64,000 bases of DNA from an uncultured Lachnospiraceae bacterium (GTDB lineage: Bacteria > Bacillota > Clostridia > Lachnospirales > Lachnospiraceae): contig CANRMA010000013.1 in NCBI GenBank assembly GCA_947631625.1, positions 34,185 through 98,184 on the forward strand, read 5' to 3'. The notes under the pieces were generated by a model, which was not told the DNA's origin, searched no databases, and saw nothing but the letters and a program-made list of their open reading frames with translations. Shown here piece by piece: positions 7,899 through 16,165 of the stretch. Position 1 is the first letter of the stretch; each line of letters begins with the position of its first letter. The position numbers and the translations under genes were made by a program.

Positions 7899-9692
7899 CT
7901 ATATTAAATTTAATATACCAGTACAAAACAATCCAACTTCTAATACTAGATATTTTCCAGTCTTCTTTTTACCATTCGCTAAATCAACAAATTGTTGATA
8001 ATTATCTTTAATGATTTCAAAAATTATTTCAATTTGATCAACATTCTTTTCCTCTGTAGTTCTGATAATTTCAGCTACAAATTCCGACAAGTAATCTTCT
8101 AAATGCTCAATGTACCTTATCATCTTAACATCTTCTAATGCCGCTGTATGCGCAATTGCATTTCTGATTCTATATAATCTACTCAGCTGTTGTCTAACAT
8201 TCTTGTAGTGTTTCATAATAGAACTAACCATTCTCTCACCATCCACAGCTTGCTTTTGCAATTCCATACATCTGTACGCCAACAACGAATTAACTTTACA
8301 TTTATTAAGTAACTCTGAATATAACTGTTCATTTTTAAATATTGATAAAATATTTTTTACTAATTGATATTTATCAGGATTCTTAATCGGATACGTTTGA
8401 GATGAAAATTTTAAATCAACTCCACACCTAATACAGTCTTCCGCAAAGTTTCGATATTTCCTATATACATATCTATTGCATAAAGCAGCTGGTACAGTTT
8501 CCAATACATTGCTAATAATATTATCATACACGTCTGATCTACATAACGATTCCAAGGCTACCCACATATTCATATACTTTTCTTCAATGGCATATGATGC
8601 CTTACTCATATTGGCATAACTATATGTAGCATTTAATCTTACTTTCAATGTACCTTCGCCATGTATAATAGAAAGTGACTCTCTAAGTGTTTTAGCTGCT
8701 CCTTCTAAATATGCATAAGTTCCATACAAATCTTTTGAACTTATTTTCTTCCATTGTTGCAAACTTATATTTATTGCAGTCCAACTTATATCTTTAATAT
8801 TCCATGCCTCTATTACGTTATAAAAACTAAACATATTCAGAAGGTTTGCATATTTTGAAAGAGCAATGTGTGATGCAGAATAATAATCAAACGCTAAAAC
8901 AGATACATCTAAATATTTCACATCGGTAGAAAAACCACTAATATAGCTATATGTAGAACTTAATTCTTCAATGCTTGATACGTTTATTCCCATAGATTTG
9001 ATATTTTCAATAAGTTTTTCTTCAACGCTTTCATGTGTAGACTTATTTGCAATTATTCTTACCTTCAATGGAATTAAAACATGATACTCATCTGGTTGAC
9101 TTTTTAATATCTTTTCTTTAAATATATCCCACTTGGAAATATCACTTTTAGAATCAATCAAAATATCAACAAAATCATATAATGCAGTTGTTGACCATCC
9201 ACGCATAACACAATTACTAACTACACGATTGGCATTTTCAATAATCTCCCTTATGTCTCCATTATTAAGACTACTTTCTAACTCATTCACAAGTTTTTCA
9301 AAATAGTCTACTGCAATTTGATTATATATATATTCAAGTTGATATCTCATTGCCCTTTGTTGTGCATCAGTTTCCACTGGTGCTGCCAAATGGTTTATCA
9401 ATACATTCCAATATGTAAAATAATATTTTTTCAACACCGGATCATCTTTTATGATGCTCATCGCTTCAGACTTACATTCATTGATATTATGATTACTTGT
9501 ATGAACTCCACGTAATCGGTTGTTTAGAACATCAACTAATTCACTGATTGCTGACAGAGAATTCATAATCTTGTATTGATACGAATCAAGTGTCCGAAAA
9601 TCTGTCAATTCTTTCCACACCTGATAGAGCACTAAATATTTCTCATCTATACCTCTCCGTAATAATTCATCATCGTTTGTATTATTTTTCAT
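7899..9692 (-). CDS. Large HEPN-domain protein (Apea-like), candidate defence protein
   Basis: 597 residues from ATG 9692, chosen because TTGAGGCC precedes it; ATG 9716 has no ribosome site. The protein is mostly helical with no transmembrane segment. Near the C-terminus LYRIRNAIAHTA (about residues 507-518) carries RNAIAH, the R-X4-H motif of HEPN ribonucleases, inside a helical block like that of Apea-like HEPN proteins. HEPN proteins of this kind cut RNA during phage or toxin responses. The gene is clearly richer in A+T than its neighbours, suggesting transfer. No integrase is directly beside it. The N-terminal 450 residues resemble nothing I recognise and may be the sensor. Defence function is inferred. 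Confidence 0.65.
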   Translation of the reverse strand: MKNNTNDDELLRRGIDEKYLVLYQVWKELTDFRTLDSYQYKIMNSLSAISELVDVLNNRLRGVHTSNHNINECKSEAMSIIKDDPVLKKYYFTYWNVLINHLAAPVETDAQQRAMRYQLEYIYNQIAVDYFEKLVNELESSLNNGDIREIIENANRVVSNCVMRGWSTTALYDFVDILIDSKSDISKWDIFKEKILKSQPDEYHVLIPLKVRIIANKSTHESVEEKLIENIKSMGINVSSIEELSSTYSYISGFSTDVKYLDVSVLAFDYYSASHIALSKYANLLNMFSFYNVIEAWNIKDISWTAINISLQQWKKISSKDLYGTYAYLEGAAKTLRESLSIIHGEGTLKVRLNATYSYANMSKASYAIEEKYMNMWVALESLCRSDVYDNIISNVLETVPAALCNRYVYRKYRNFAEDCIRCGVDLKFSSQTYPIKNPDKYQLVKNILSIFKNEQLYSELLNKCKVNSLLAYRCMELQKQAVDGERMVSSIMKHYKNVRQQLSRLYRIRNAIAHTAALEDVKMIRYIEHLEDYLSEFVAEIIRTTEEKNVDQIEIIFEIIKDNYQQFVDLANGKKKTGKYLVLEVGLFCTGILNLI

Positions 9693-9716
9693 ATTTGGCC
9701 TCAATTTTCTTGACAT

Positions 9717-9980
9717 ATATGTCAGACTATTATATAGTTATATTGTAGATAAATCTATATATAGAAGAGACTCGTTTAGAATTGTATGAGGCAATGCCCG
9801 CCTTTCTTTACCTGTCTCTTTTTTCTTTTCATATGCTATCCTTAGTATAATCTTTAACTTCCATGCTTTCAATCCCTATATTTTAACTTTACAAACGATT
9901 CTATCTTAATGCCAACTTATAATAATAAACCACTTTAATAAACGACAAAGTTCATCAGGCTTTAGTTTCTTGACACCGTT
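9717..9980. other. AT-rich gap upstream of the HEPN gene
   Basis: No gene seen. AT-rich sequence with runs such as TATATAGTTATATTG that could hold the minus-strand promoter. Near 9970 a short direct repeat, TTGACACCG / TTGACACTA, may mark the island edge. Confidence 0.4.
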
Positions 9981-10358
9981 TTGACACTACTTTTTACTGA
10001 TTACTTAATAATAATAGTAGTCTTACCGGAGCTTGCTATAAATTATTCATATTTATATGATTCTGATCGTATAATTTCAGAAATGCAACTGTCGCATTTA
10101 TTCGCCGCCAATCGTCGGAAAAATAATTCGCCAATCGTCGGCTTTATCTTTGAAACGCTCTGTATCAGAGATCTTCGTGTTTTTGCAGACGCTCTGAATG
10201 GGGAGGTTTACCACTATCGGGATAAAGACGGACAGGAGTGTGACGCGGTCATTCATTTGAGAAACGGTCGGTACGGTCTTATAGAAATTAAACTTGGCGG
10301 CGACAAATTAATTGAGGACGGCGTATATATAGTTCCTATCGGCTGCTTGAAAAACTGA
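9981..10358 (+). pseudogene. Decayed C-terminal part of a DUF4143 AAA ATPase
   Basis: 125 codons. FIFETLCIRDLRVFADALNGEVYHYRDKDGQECDAVIHLRNGRYGLIEIKLGG matches the C-terminal PD-(D/E)XK-like region of AAA_14/DUF4143 ATPases. The sequence then jumps from GGDKLIE directly to DGVYIVPIGCLKN, the normal end of the family, so about 50 residues are missing by internal deletion. The ATPase half is absent upstream. CGCCAATCGTCGG occurs twice within 40 bases, another sign of rearrangement. No good ribosome site. Confidence 0.7.
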
Positions 10359-10362
10359 TTTA

Positions 10363-10473
10363 TTAAAACAGCCGTCCGTCTTTCATAAAATAGAGCAGTT
10401 CGTCAGAAATGGTCTGCATGAAGCTTGATTTGCTGCATCTTCTGATACCGGTAATTACCTTGATAAATATACG
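10363..10473 (-). pseudogene. Decayed P-loop fragment of an AAA_14 ATPase
   Basis: On the minus strand a 36-codon frame reads KVITGIRRCSKSSFMQTISDELL. This is the Walker A region of AAA_14 ATPases (usually GIRRCGKSTL), with the key Gly of GKS changed to Ser. A stop lies just upstream in frame. It abuts, tail to tail, the C-terminal fragment of the same family on the plus strand, so both are likely relics of inverted or rearranged copies. Confidence 0.55.
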
Positions 10474-10605
10474 TTAACTCGCAAGCGTGTTGTCTATTGT
10501 TTATTAAGGGTGTGCGTATTTATATCAATATAATTTATAAAAATTATAGAAGAAAAAATTACAGGCGTTATTCAAAAAGAGAACCTATAAATTAATAATT
10601 ATCCC

Positions 10606-10634
10606 TTGAAAAAATATACACATTATGATATTAT
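10606..10634 (+). promoter_or_regulatory. Promoter of the Rpn-family gene
   Basis: TTGAAA at 10606-10611 and TATTAT at 10629-10634, 17-base spacer. This would leave a leader of about 200 bases containing two inverted repeats. The remainder of the gap 10474-10844 shows no gene. Confidence 0.5.
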
Positions 10635-10753
10635 AATCGAAATAAAACAAATCTTGGTTCTAAATTATGATAACTGTTAATTGAATATACAGCTACATAA
10701 TCCGGCAGTTCTGCCAGGAATCCACTTTTTGTTTGGCAGGATTGCGCGGCTTG

Positions 10754-10770
10754 GGGCATATGATATGCCC
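10754..10770. repeat. 17-bp palindrome in the leader of the Rpn-family gene
   Basis: GGGCATATGATATGCCC is a perfect inverted repeat with 8-bp arms around a single central base, followed by GGTCTTTTTC. It could be an operator or, with the T run, a weak attenuator. Confidence 0.5.
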
Positions 10771-10844
10771 GGTCTTTTTCAAGTTCGCCACTCCTGCGCG
10801 CTAAAATAACATATCCATAATGCAAAGGAGGACGAAAAGATAAC

Positions 10845-11912
10845 TTGAATGAAAAAACTGAATTAAAGAAAGATCTGCCGGGGAAAGACCGCAGGGTGCA
10901 AAATATTTTGTCAAAACACATTGACACTTTTGACCAAAATAAAGTATCACTGGACAGTTCGTGTAAGAAGCTGCTTTCAAATAAAAGCATCCTGGCATGG
11001 ATACTGAAATACTGCGCGGAAGAATATTCGGCCTGCAGCATAAAAGAGATCGAAGAAACGTATATAGAGGGAAATCCCGAAATATCGAAGGCAGCGCTGC
11101 ACATGGATGAAGGCATTGAAGACCCGGAAGATTTTTCGGAAATGATAGAAGGCTTACGCAATGAAAATTCATCAATGCTTGAGGGAACGGTGACTTATGA
11201 TGTTATATTTAATGCCGCCAGATCTCCGAAACCATACGGTTCACTGGGAATGATAGTAAACATAGAAGCGCAGACGAAATTTTACGCAGGCTATCCGCTT
11301 ACCAAACGCGGAATATATTACGGGGGAAGAATGATATCCTCACAATACGGAAGCGTATTTGCCGAAAGCCATTATGAAAAGCTGAGGAAAGTATACAGCA
11401 TATGGATATGCTTAAATCCTCCAAAATACCGAAGAAACAGCATAAATCAATATTCATTCTGCGAAAAAAGGCTGATAGGTAATGTAAAAGAGAAAAAGGA
11501 AAACTACGATCTTATCACAGTGATAATGATATGCCTTGGCGACGAAGACAGCCCGGACTGCAGCAGCCTGATACGGCTGCTGTCGGTACTGTTTTCTCAA
11601 AAGAAGAATGCAGAAGAAAAGAAAGAGATACTGGAAAAAGAATTTAATATACCAATGACCGAAGAACTAAGAGAGGAGATGCGAAAAATGTGCGATTACA
11701 GTGATTATGTAGAAGAACTGGGCATTAAAAAAGGACGTAAAGCCGGACTTGAAAAAGGTCGCAGAGAAGGCCACAGACTCGGCGAGCAGCTTATGTCAAC
11801 CTTAATAAAACGCCTGTTTGCCGACGGCAGGACAGAAGATGTATTGCTTGCAGTAAACGACGAACAGGCCAGAAAACTTTTATATAAGGAATACGGCCTG
11901 TCTTATCGTTAA
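10845..11912 (+). CDS. Rpn-family PD-(D/E)XK recombination-promoting nuclease
   Basis: 355 residues from TTG 10845, with AAAGGAGGA 13 bases upstream; no in-frame ATG fits. The nuclease core is visible as TYDVIFNAARS (about residue 109) and LGMIVNIEAQTKFYAGYPLTKRGIYYGGRMISSQ (about 127-160), with the catalytic Asp and E-x-Q of the PD-(D/E)XK fold. The C-terminus has the Gly/Arg/Lys-rich GIKKGRKAGLEKGRREGHRLGEQ helix typical of the family. These proteins nick DNA and promote RecA-independent recombination. They are often annotated as transposases but carry no transposon ends. Complete, single gene. Confidence 0.85.
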   Translation: MNEKTELKKDLPGKDRRVQNILSKHIDTFDQNKVSLDSSCKKLLSNKSILAWILKYCAEEYSACSIKEIEETYIEGNPEISKAALHMDEGIEDPEDFSEMIEGLRNENSSMLEGTVTYDVIFNAARSPKPYGSLGMIVNIEAQTKFYAGYPLTKRGIYYGGRMISSQYGSVFAESHYEKLRKVYSIWICLNPPKYRRNSINQYSFCEKRLIGNVKEKKENYDLITVIMICLGDEDSPDCSSLIRLLSVLFSQKKNAEEKKEILEKEFNIPMTEELREEMRKMCDYSDYVEELGIKKGRKAGLEKGRREGHRLGEQLMSTLIKRLFADGRTEDVLLAVNDEQARKLLYKEYGLSYR

Positions 11913-12036
11913 AATACCGTACAAAAGCCCATATAAAAGCCCGTTATAATGGCAACAGGCAGAAGCGCAGAAGAAGTAATGTTCTCATATTCTGCTTAAG
12001 GGTGATTTTAATATCAGCTCACAATAAAATATATGA

Positions 12037-12127
12037 ATTGAAGATCCAAATTGAAGATCCAAATTGAAAATCCGAATTAAATATCCGAACTAAATATCCA
12101 AACTAAATATCCAAATTAAATATCTTA
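12037..12127. repeat. Seven tandem 13-bp repeats upstream of the surface protein promoter
   Basis: Units start at 12037, 12050, 12063, 12076, 12089, 12102 and 12115. They drift from ATTGAAGATCCAA to ATTAAATATCTTA, so the array has aged by point changes. It ends 16 bases before the -35 element. It lies in the 308-base gap after the Rpn gene, which otherwise contains only the promoter. Confidence 0.9.
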
Positions 12128-12143
12128 AACGATAAATATTGTA

Positions 12144-12172
12144 TTGAACCACAAATAGTAGTATCATATATA
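12144..12172 (+). promoter_or_regulatory. Promoter of the surface protein gene
   Basis: TTGAAC at 12144-12149 and TATATA at 12167-12172 with a 17-base spacer, about 49 bases before ATG 12221. Confidence 0.6.
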
Positions 12173-12220
12173 AATATACAATCATTCATTTTATTAAAAA
12201 ACAGGAAGGAGAATATTATT

Positions 12221-15200
12221 ATGAAACAGATGAAAAGGTGGACGGCGCTGATGCTTGCGGCCTGCCTTGTTGTGGACGGAGGCGCCTTTAATGTATTGGC
12301 GGCCGAGAACAGCGCAGGGTATGTGCAGGAAGCGGATGAGCCTGCTTCGGAAAGCGGTGTCGAAAGCGGGGGGGGGCAGAGCTGAAAACGCGGAAAGCGA
12401 AACTAAGGCTAATGCTGACGACAGCGACACAACGCTTGAAGAAGACGGCGTAAGGAAAAGCGATACGGAAGAAACCGACGCAGAGGAAGCAGGTGCGGAA
12501 GAAGACGGCTCTTTTGATGCTGTAGAAGAAAGCGCTCCCGATACGGAAGAAGATAATGCTTCGAACGTTGTAGAGGGAGAGATTTCAAATAATGAAGAAG
12601 ATAATATCCCGGGAGCTGAAGAAGCTGATCCTGCCGAAACTACGGATAACGATGTTTTCGAGATCAGCGCGGAAGAACAGGATATGACCGTTGATGAGCT
12701 CATGGCGCTGCCGGTTGAGGACAGGCTTGCGCAAATGAGTTCGGATGATGAAATCGCCAGCGGGACTTATGGTGATGTTGCGTGGGTTATTGATGCTTCC
12801 GGTAAGCTGACGGTTAATGGCACGTGGCCAAATCCTACTAATACGAATATGCCGTGGGTTTCTAAGAGAGATTCTATCATATCCGCAGAAATTAATCTTA
12901 GCGGTTTGAAAAATGCAGGTGGAATGTTTAATTCTTACAGCAACCTGAAAAGTTTGGATCTAAGCGGTTTTGATACATCTGAAGTAACCTGGATGGGCGG
13001 TATGTTTTCAGGCTGTACCAGTCTTACGGATATTGATTTGAGCGGCAGCTTTAACACATCAAAAGTAGAAAACATGAACGGTATGTTCGAAAAGTGCAGC
13101 AGCTTGGAAAGTCTGGATCTGAGCAGCTTTGATGTGTCGAAAGTGGAAAATATGCAGATGATGTTCTATTGTTGTGCTGCTCTTACAGATATTGATTTAA
13201 GCAGTTTTGGTAAATCAAACGTAAAGGATATTAGGTATATGTTCGCCGGGTGCAGCAGCTTAAAAAGTCTGGATCTAAGCAGCTTTGATGTGTCGAAAGT
13301 GGAAATTATGTGGGGTATGTTCAATGGATGCACAGCTCTTACAGAGATTAAATTAGGCGACTTTGATACCTCGAATGTAACTGGTATGAGCAGAATGTTT
13401 GCTGGTTGCGAAAACCTTGCCAGTCTGGATGTAAGCGGCTTTAATACATCAAAAGTAACGAGTATGAGCGGCATGTTTTCTGGGTGCAAAAACCTTGCCG
13501 GTCTGGATGTAAGCGGCTTTGATACCTCGAATGTAATTACTATGCAAAACATGTTTAATAGTTGCGAAAACCTTGCCAATCTGGATGTAAGCGGCTTTAA
13601 AACATCTAATGTAACGAATATGTCCGGAATGTTTTCTGGGTGCGAAAACCTTGCCGGTCTGGACGTAAGCGGCTTTGATACCTCGAAAGTAACGGATATG
13701 AATCATATGTTCGAGTCTTGTAGAAACCTTAAGGAACTTGATGTAAGCCATTTTGATACGTCGAATGTAACAGACATGAGTTATATGTTTGATGGATGCA
13801 AAAACTTTGCCAGTCTGGATGTAAGCGGCTTTAAAACATCGAAGGTAACAAACATGAATGATATGTTTTCTCAGTGCGAAAACCTTGTCAGTCTGGATGT
13901 AAGCGGCTTTGATACCTCGAATGTAACTACTATGCAAGGCATGTTTGGTTATTGCTACAATCTAAGCAGTCTGGATCTGAGCAGCTTTGATGCGTCTAAT
14001 GCAAGAATGGGACATATATTTATGTACAGTAACAACCTTAAAGTAATCAATACTCCAAAGAATGTTAAAGAATCGGTTGAACTGCCCGAAGGAACGTGGC
14101 TTATGCCCGACGGTAAAGAGATTAATGAACTTCCGATGAACAATAGCGAAAGTATAACGATAACCAGGAAAGACAGCGGCAGCGGCGGAACCGGAGGCGG
14201 CAGTACAGATAATCCCGGCGGCGGAACCGGAGACAGCGGCGGTACGGACAATCCCGGCGGCGGTTCGGGAGACAGCGGTGAAACAGACACCCCCGGCGGC
14301 GGTTCGGGAGGCAGCGGTGAAACGGATAAACCCGAAAATACGGAAGGCCTCAAGTTCGGTTTTGTAAGCAGCGACGGCAGCCTTACGGATAAGGTAACTT
14401 ATATCTACACCGGAAACGCCATAACCCCTGCCGTATCGGTGACCAACAACGGCGAAACCCTTGTGGAAGGTACCGATTATACGGTCAAATATTCAAACAA
14501 TATCAAAGTGACTGAGAGCGCACAAGTCACCATAAGCGGCAAAGGCAACCTGTCCGGCAAAAACCGGTCTCTTACATTTACAATTAAGGCAAAGAAGCTC
14601 GATAACTCCGATATATCAACAGATGATAAAACCGCGCCCGCGGTTGAAGTCGATACCGTAACGGTGGCAGAGGGCGCCAAAGCCTCTCCGGTCATCACAT
14701 ATAACGGAGTACAGCTTAAAAATAACAAGGACTTTACCCTTTCCGATAACGATAAGAACCATAAGTGGTCTCTTAATGAAAGCAATCCGACCATAACAGT
14801 CACAGGCAAGGGGAATTTTGAAGGAACCACAACGCTTAAGGTTGTCGTGATATCCAAAGCGCAGCAGAAGAATGTCAAGATCAAAGCCGACATAACCAAA
14901 GGCTTCAAAGGCTATACATATGACGGAACGCCCAAGTATCTTGAGAAAAACTTAAGCGTATATACGGCGCAGACTCAGGCAGGACAGGCAGAACAGCTTA
15001 AAAAAGACACTGATTATGTCATATCCTATCCTTCGGATATCACAAGTGCGGGAACCAAGAAGATAATCATTACGGGAATAAGCGAAAGATGCATGGGAAG
15101 CGTCACCAAGTCCTACAAGATCACTCCCAATAAAGCCGTTCTTACGGTTGAATATGATAAAGATAACAAAGGTTATGCTTATGTAAGGACGGGAACGAAA

Positions 15201-15992
15201 GTAGACGACCTTGTAGTAAAAGTTGGAAATACCGTATTAACGGAAGGAAAAGACTACAAGGTAACGTACAGCGGCAACAAGAATGTAGGAAGCAAGGCCA
15301 AATTCACCGTAACGGGCATCGGAAACTACAAAGGCAGCAAAGCAGCCAATAACAAATTTACAATAAATGCAGTGGTACTGAACAATAATAAGAACAGCGG
15401 ATCGACAGAAGGGCTTAAGATAATCTCCAAAGACATGGTATTTAAAAAAGCGGGCGTCTATAAATCTGCGCCATATGTGGATCTTGACGGAGTGACGCTC
15501 AAGAGATCTGACTATACGGTCAGCTACTACCTTGACGATCCGCGGGATAACCCGAGTCCCAGGGTGATGGATAGTCATAATAAGGTGACAGCAGGAGACA
15601 CCACCGTATGGGTGAAAGTAGTCGGGAAAGGCAATTACAAGAGTGATGATAACACCTGTTATGCAGTAGGTTCATATAAGGTCTGCGCTAAACCGGACAC
15701 AGGAATTGACCTGTCCAAAGCCAAGATAAGCTTTAAGGACAGTAAGGGAACAGCCATAAAGAAGACAGAGTACACCGGAAATCCTATAGACGGCGACAAC
15801 ATCAAAGTGGAAGTGACCTGTAAGGTAAACGGTCAGAACAAAGTATTGGAAGAGAATAAAGATTACACGGTAGAATTTGTCAACAACGTAAACAAAGGCA
15901 AGGCGACAGTGATAATCAAGGGCGCCGAAGGTCAGACAGCCTATGTAGGCAGCAAGACGGCCACTTTCAGCATAGTTGCCAGGAAACTATAA
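12221..15992 (+). CDS. Giant DUF285/BspA-like surface protein, split by a poly-G frameshift
   Basis: ATG 12221 has AGGAAGGAG upstream and encodes a signal peptide (MKQMKRWTALMLAACLVVDGGAF, cleavage near LAAEN). After 49 codons the frame enters nine G (12368-12376) and stops at TGA 12383. With eight G the same frame continues to 15992, giving about 1256 residues. Regions of the full form: an acidic Glu/Asp spacer to about 165; DUF285 leucine-rich repeats of about 24 residues (LDVSGFDTSNVTNMSGMFSGCENL) at about 220-615; a Gly/Ser/Pro linker at about 650-705; then six or so beta domains (YTGNAITPAV...EGTDYTVKYSNN...TISGKGN) to the end. No LPXTG anchor. Probable adhesin, currently OFF, or a homopolymer sequencing error. 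Confidence 0.8.
12368..12376 (+). repeat. Poly-G tract (nine G) in the coding region
   Basis: The only long G run I noticed in the window. It sits about 50 codons into the surface protein gene, exactly where the reading frame breaks. Loss of one G or gain of two would restore the frame. Confidence 0.9.
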
Positions 15993-16008
15993 AACAGTAT
16001 TGTTTATA

Positions 16009-16055
16009 AAAATCATGACCACCGATCCGTAAAGACGGTGGTTATGATTTTTTAT
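16009..16055 (+). terminator. Terminator of the surface protein gene
   Basis: A stem of about 14 pairs, with AAATCATGACCACCG before and CGGTGGTTATGATTT after an 11-base loop, followed by a T-rich run. Confidence 0.85.
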
Positions 16056-16077
16056 ATTTTATGGTAACTGAAAGTGT

Positions 16078-16106
16078 TTGCATAAACTGTTCTGCTATGA
16101 TACAAT
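16078..16106 (+). promoter_or_regulatory. Promoter of the SHOCT-repeat gene
   Basis: TTGCAT at 16078-16083 and TACAAT at 16101-16106, 17-base spacer, about 60 bases before the start. Confidence 0.5.
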
Positions 16107-16165
16107 TATATAGAAAAGAATTATATTGTCGAGTTTCGACATAATTTTTAATTGGGGTGATAGAT

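Noticed and set aside
12194..12703. Minus-strand Ser-rich open frame opposite the surface protein start
   Set aside because: It mirrors the Glu/Asp-rich codons of the real gene and has no ribosome site.
13449..14353. Long minus-strand frames with repeats opposite the DUF285 region
   Set aside because: They are shadows of the repeated sense codons; composition and lack of starts argue against coding.
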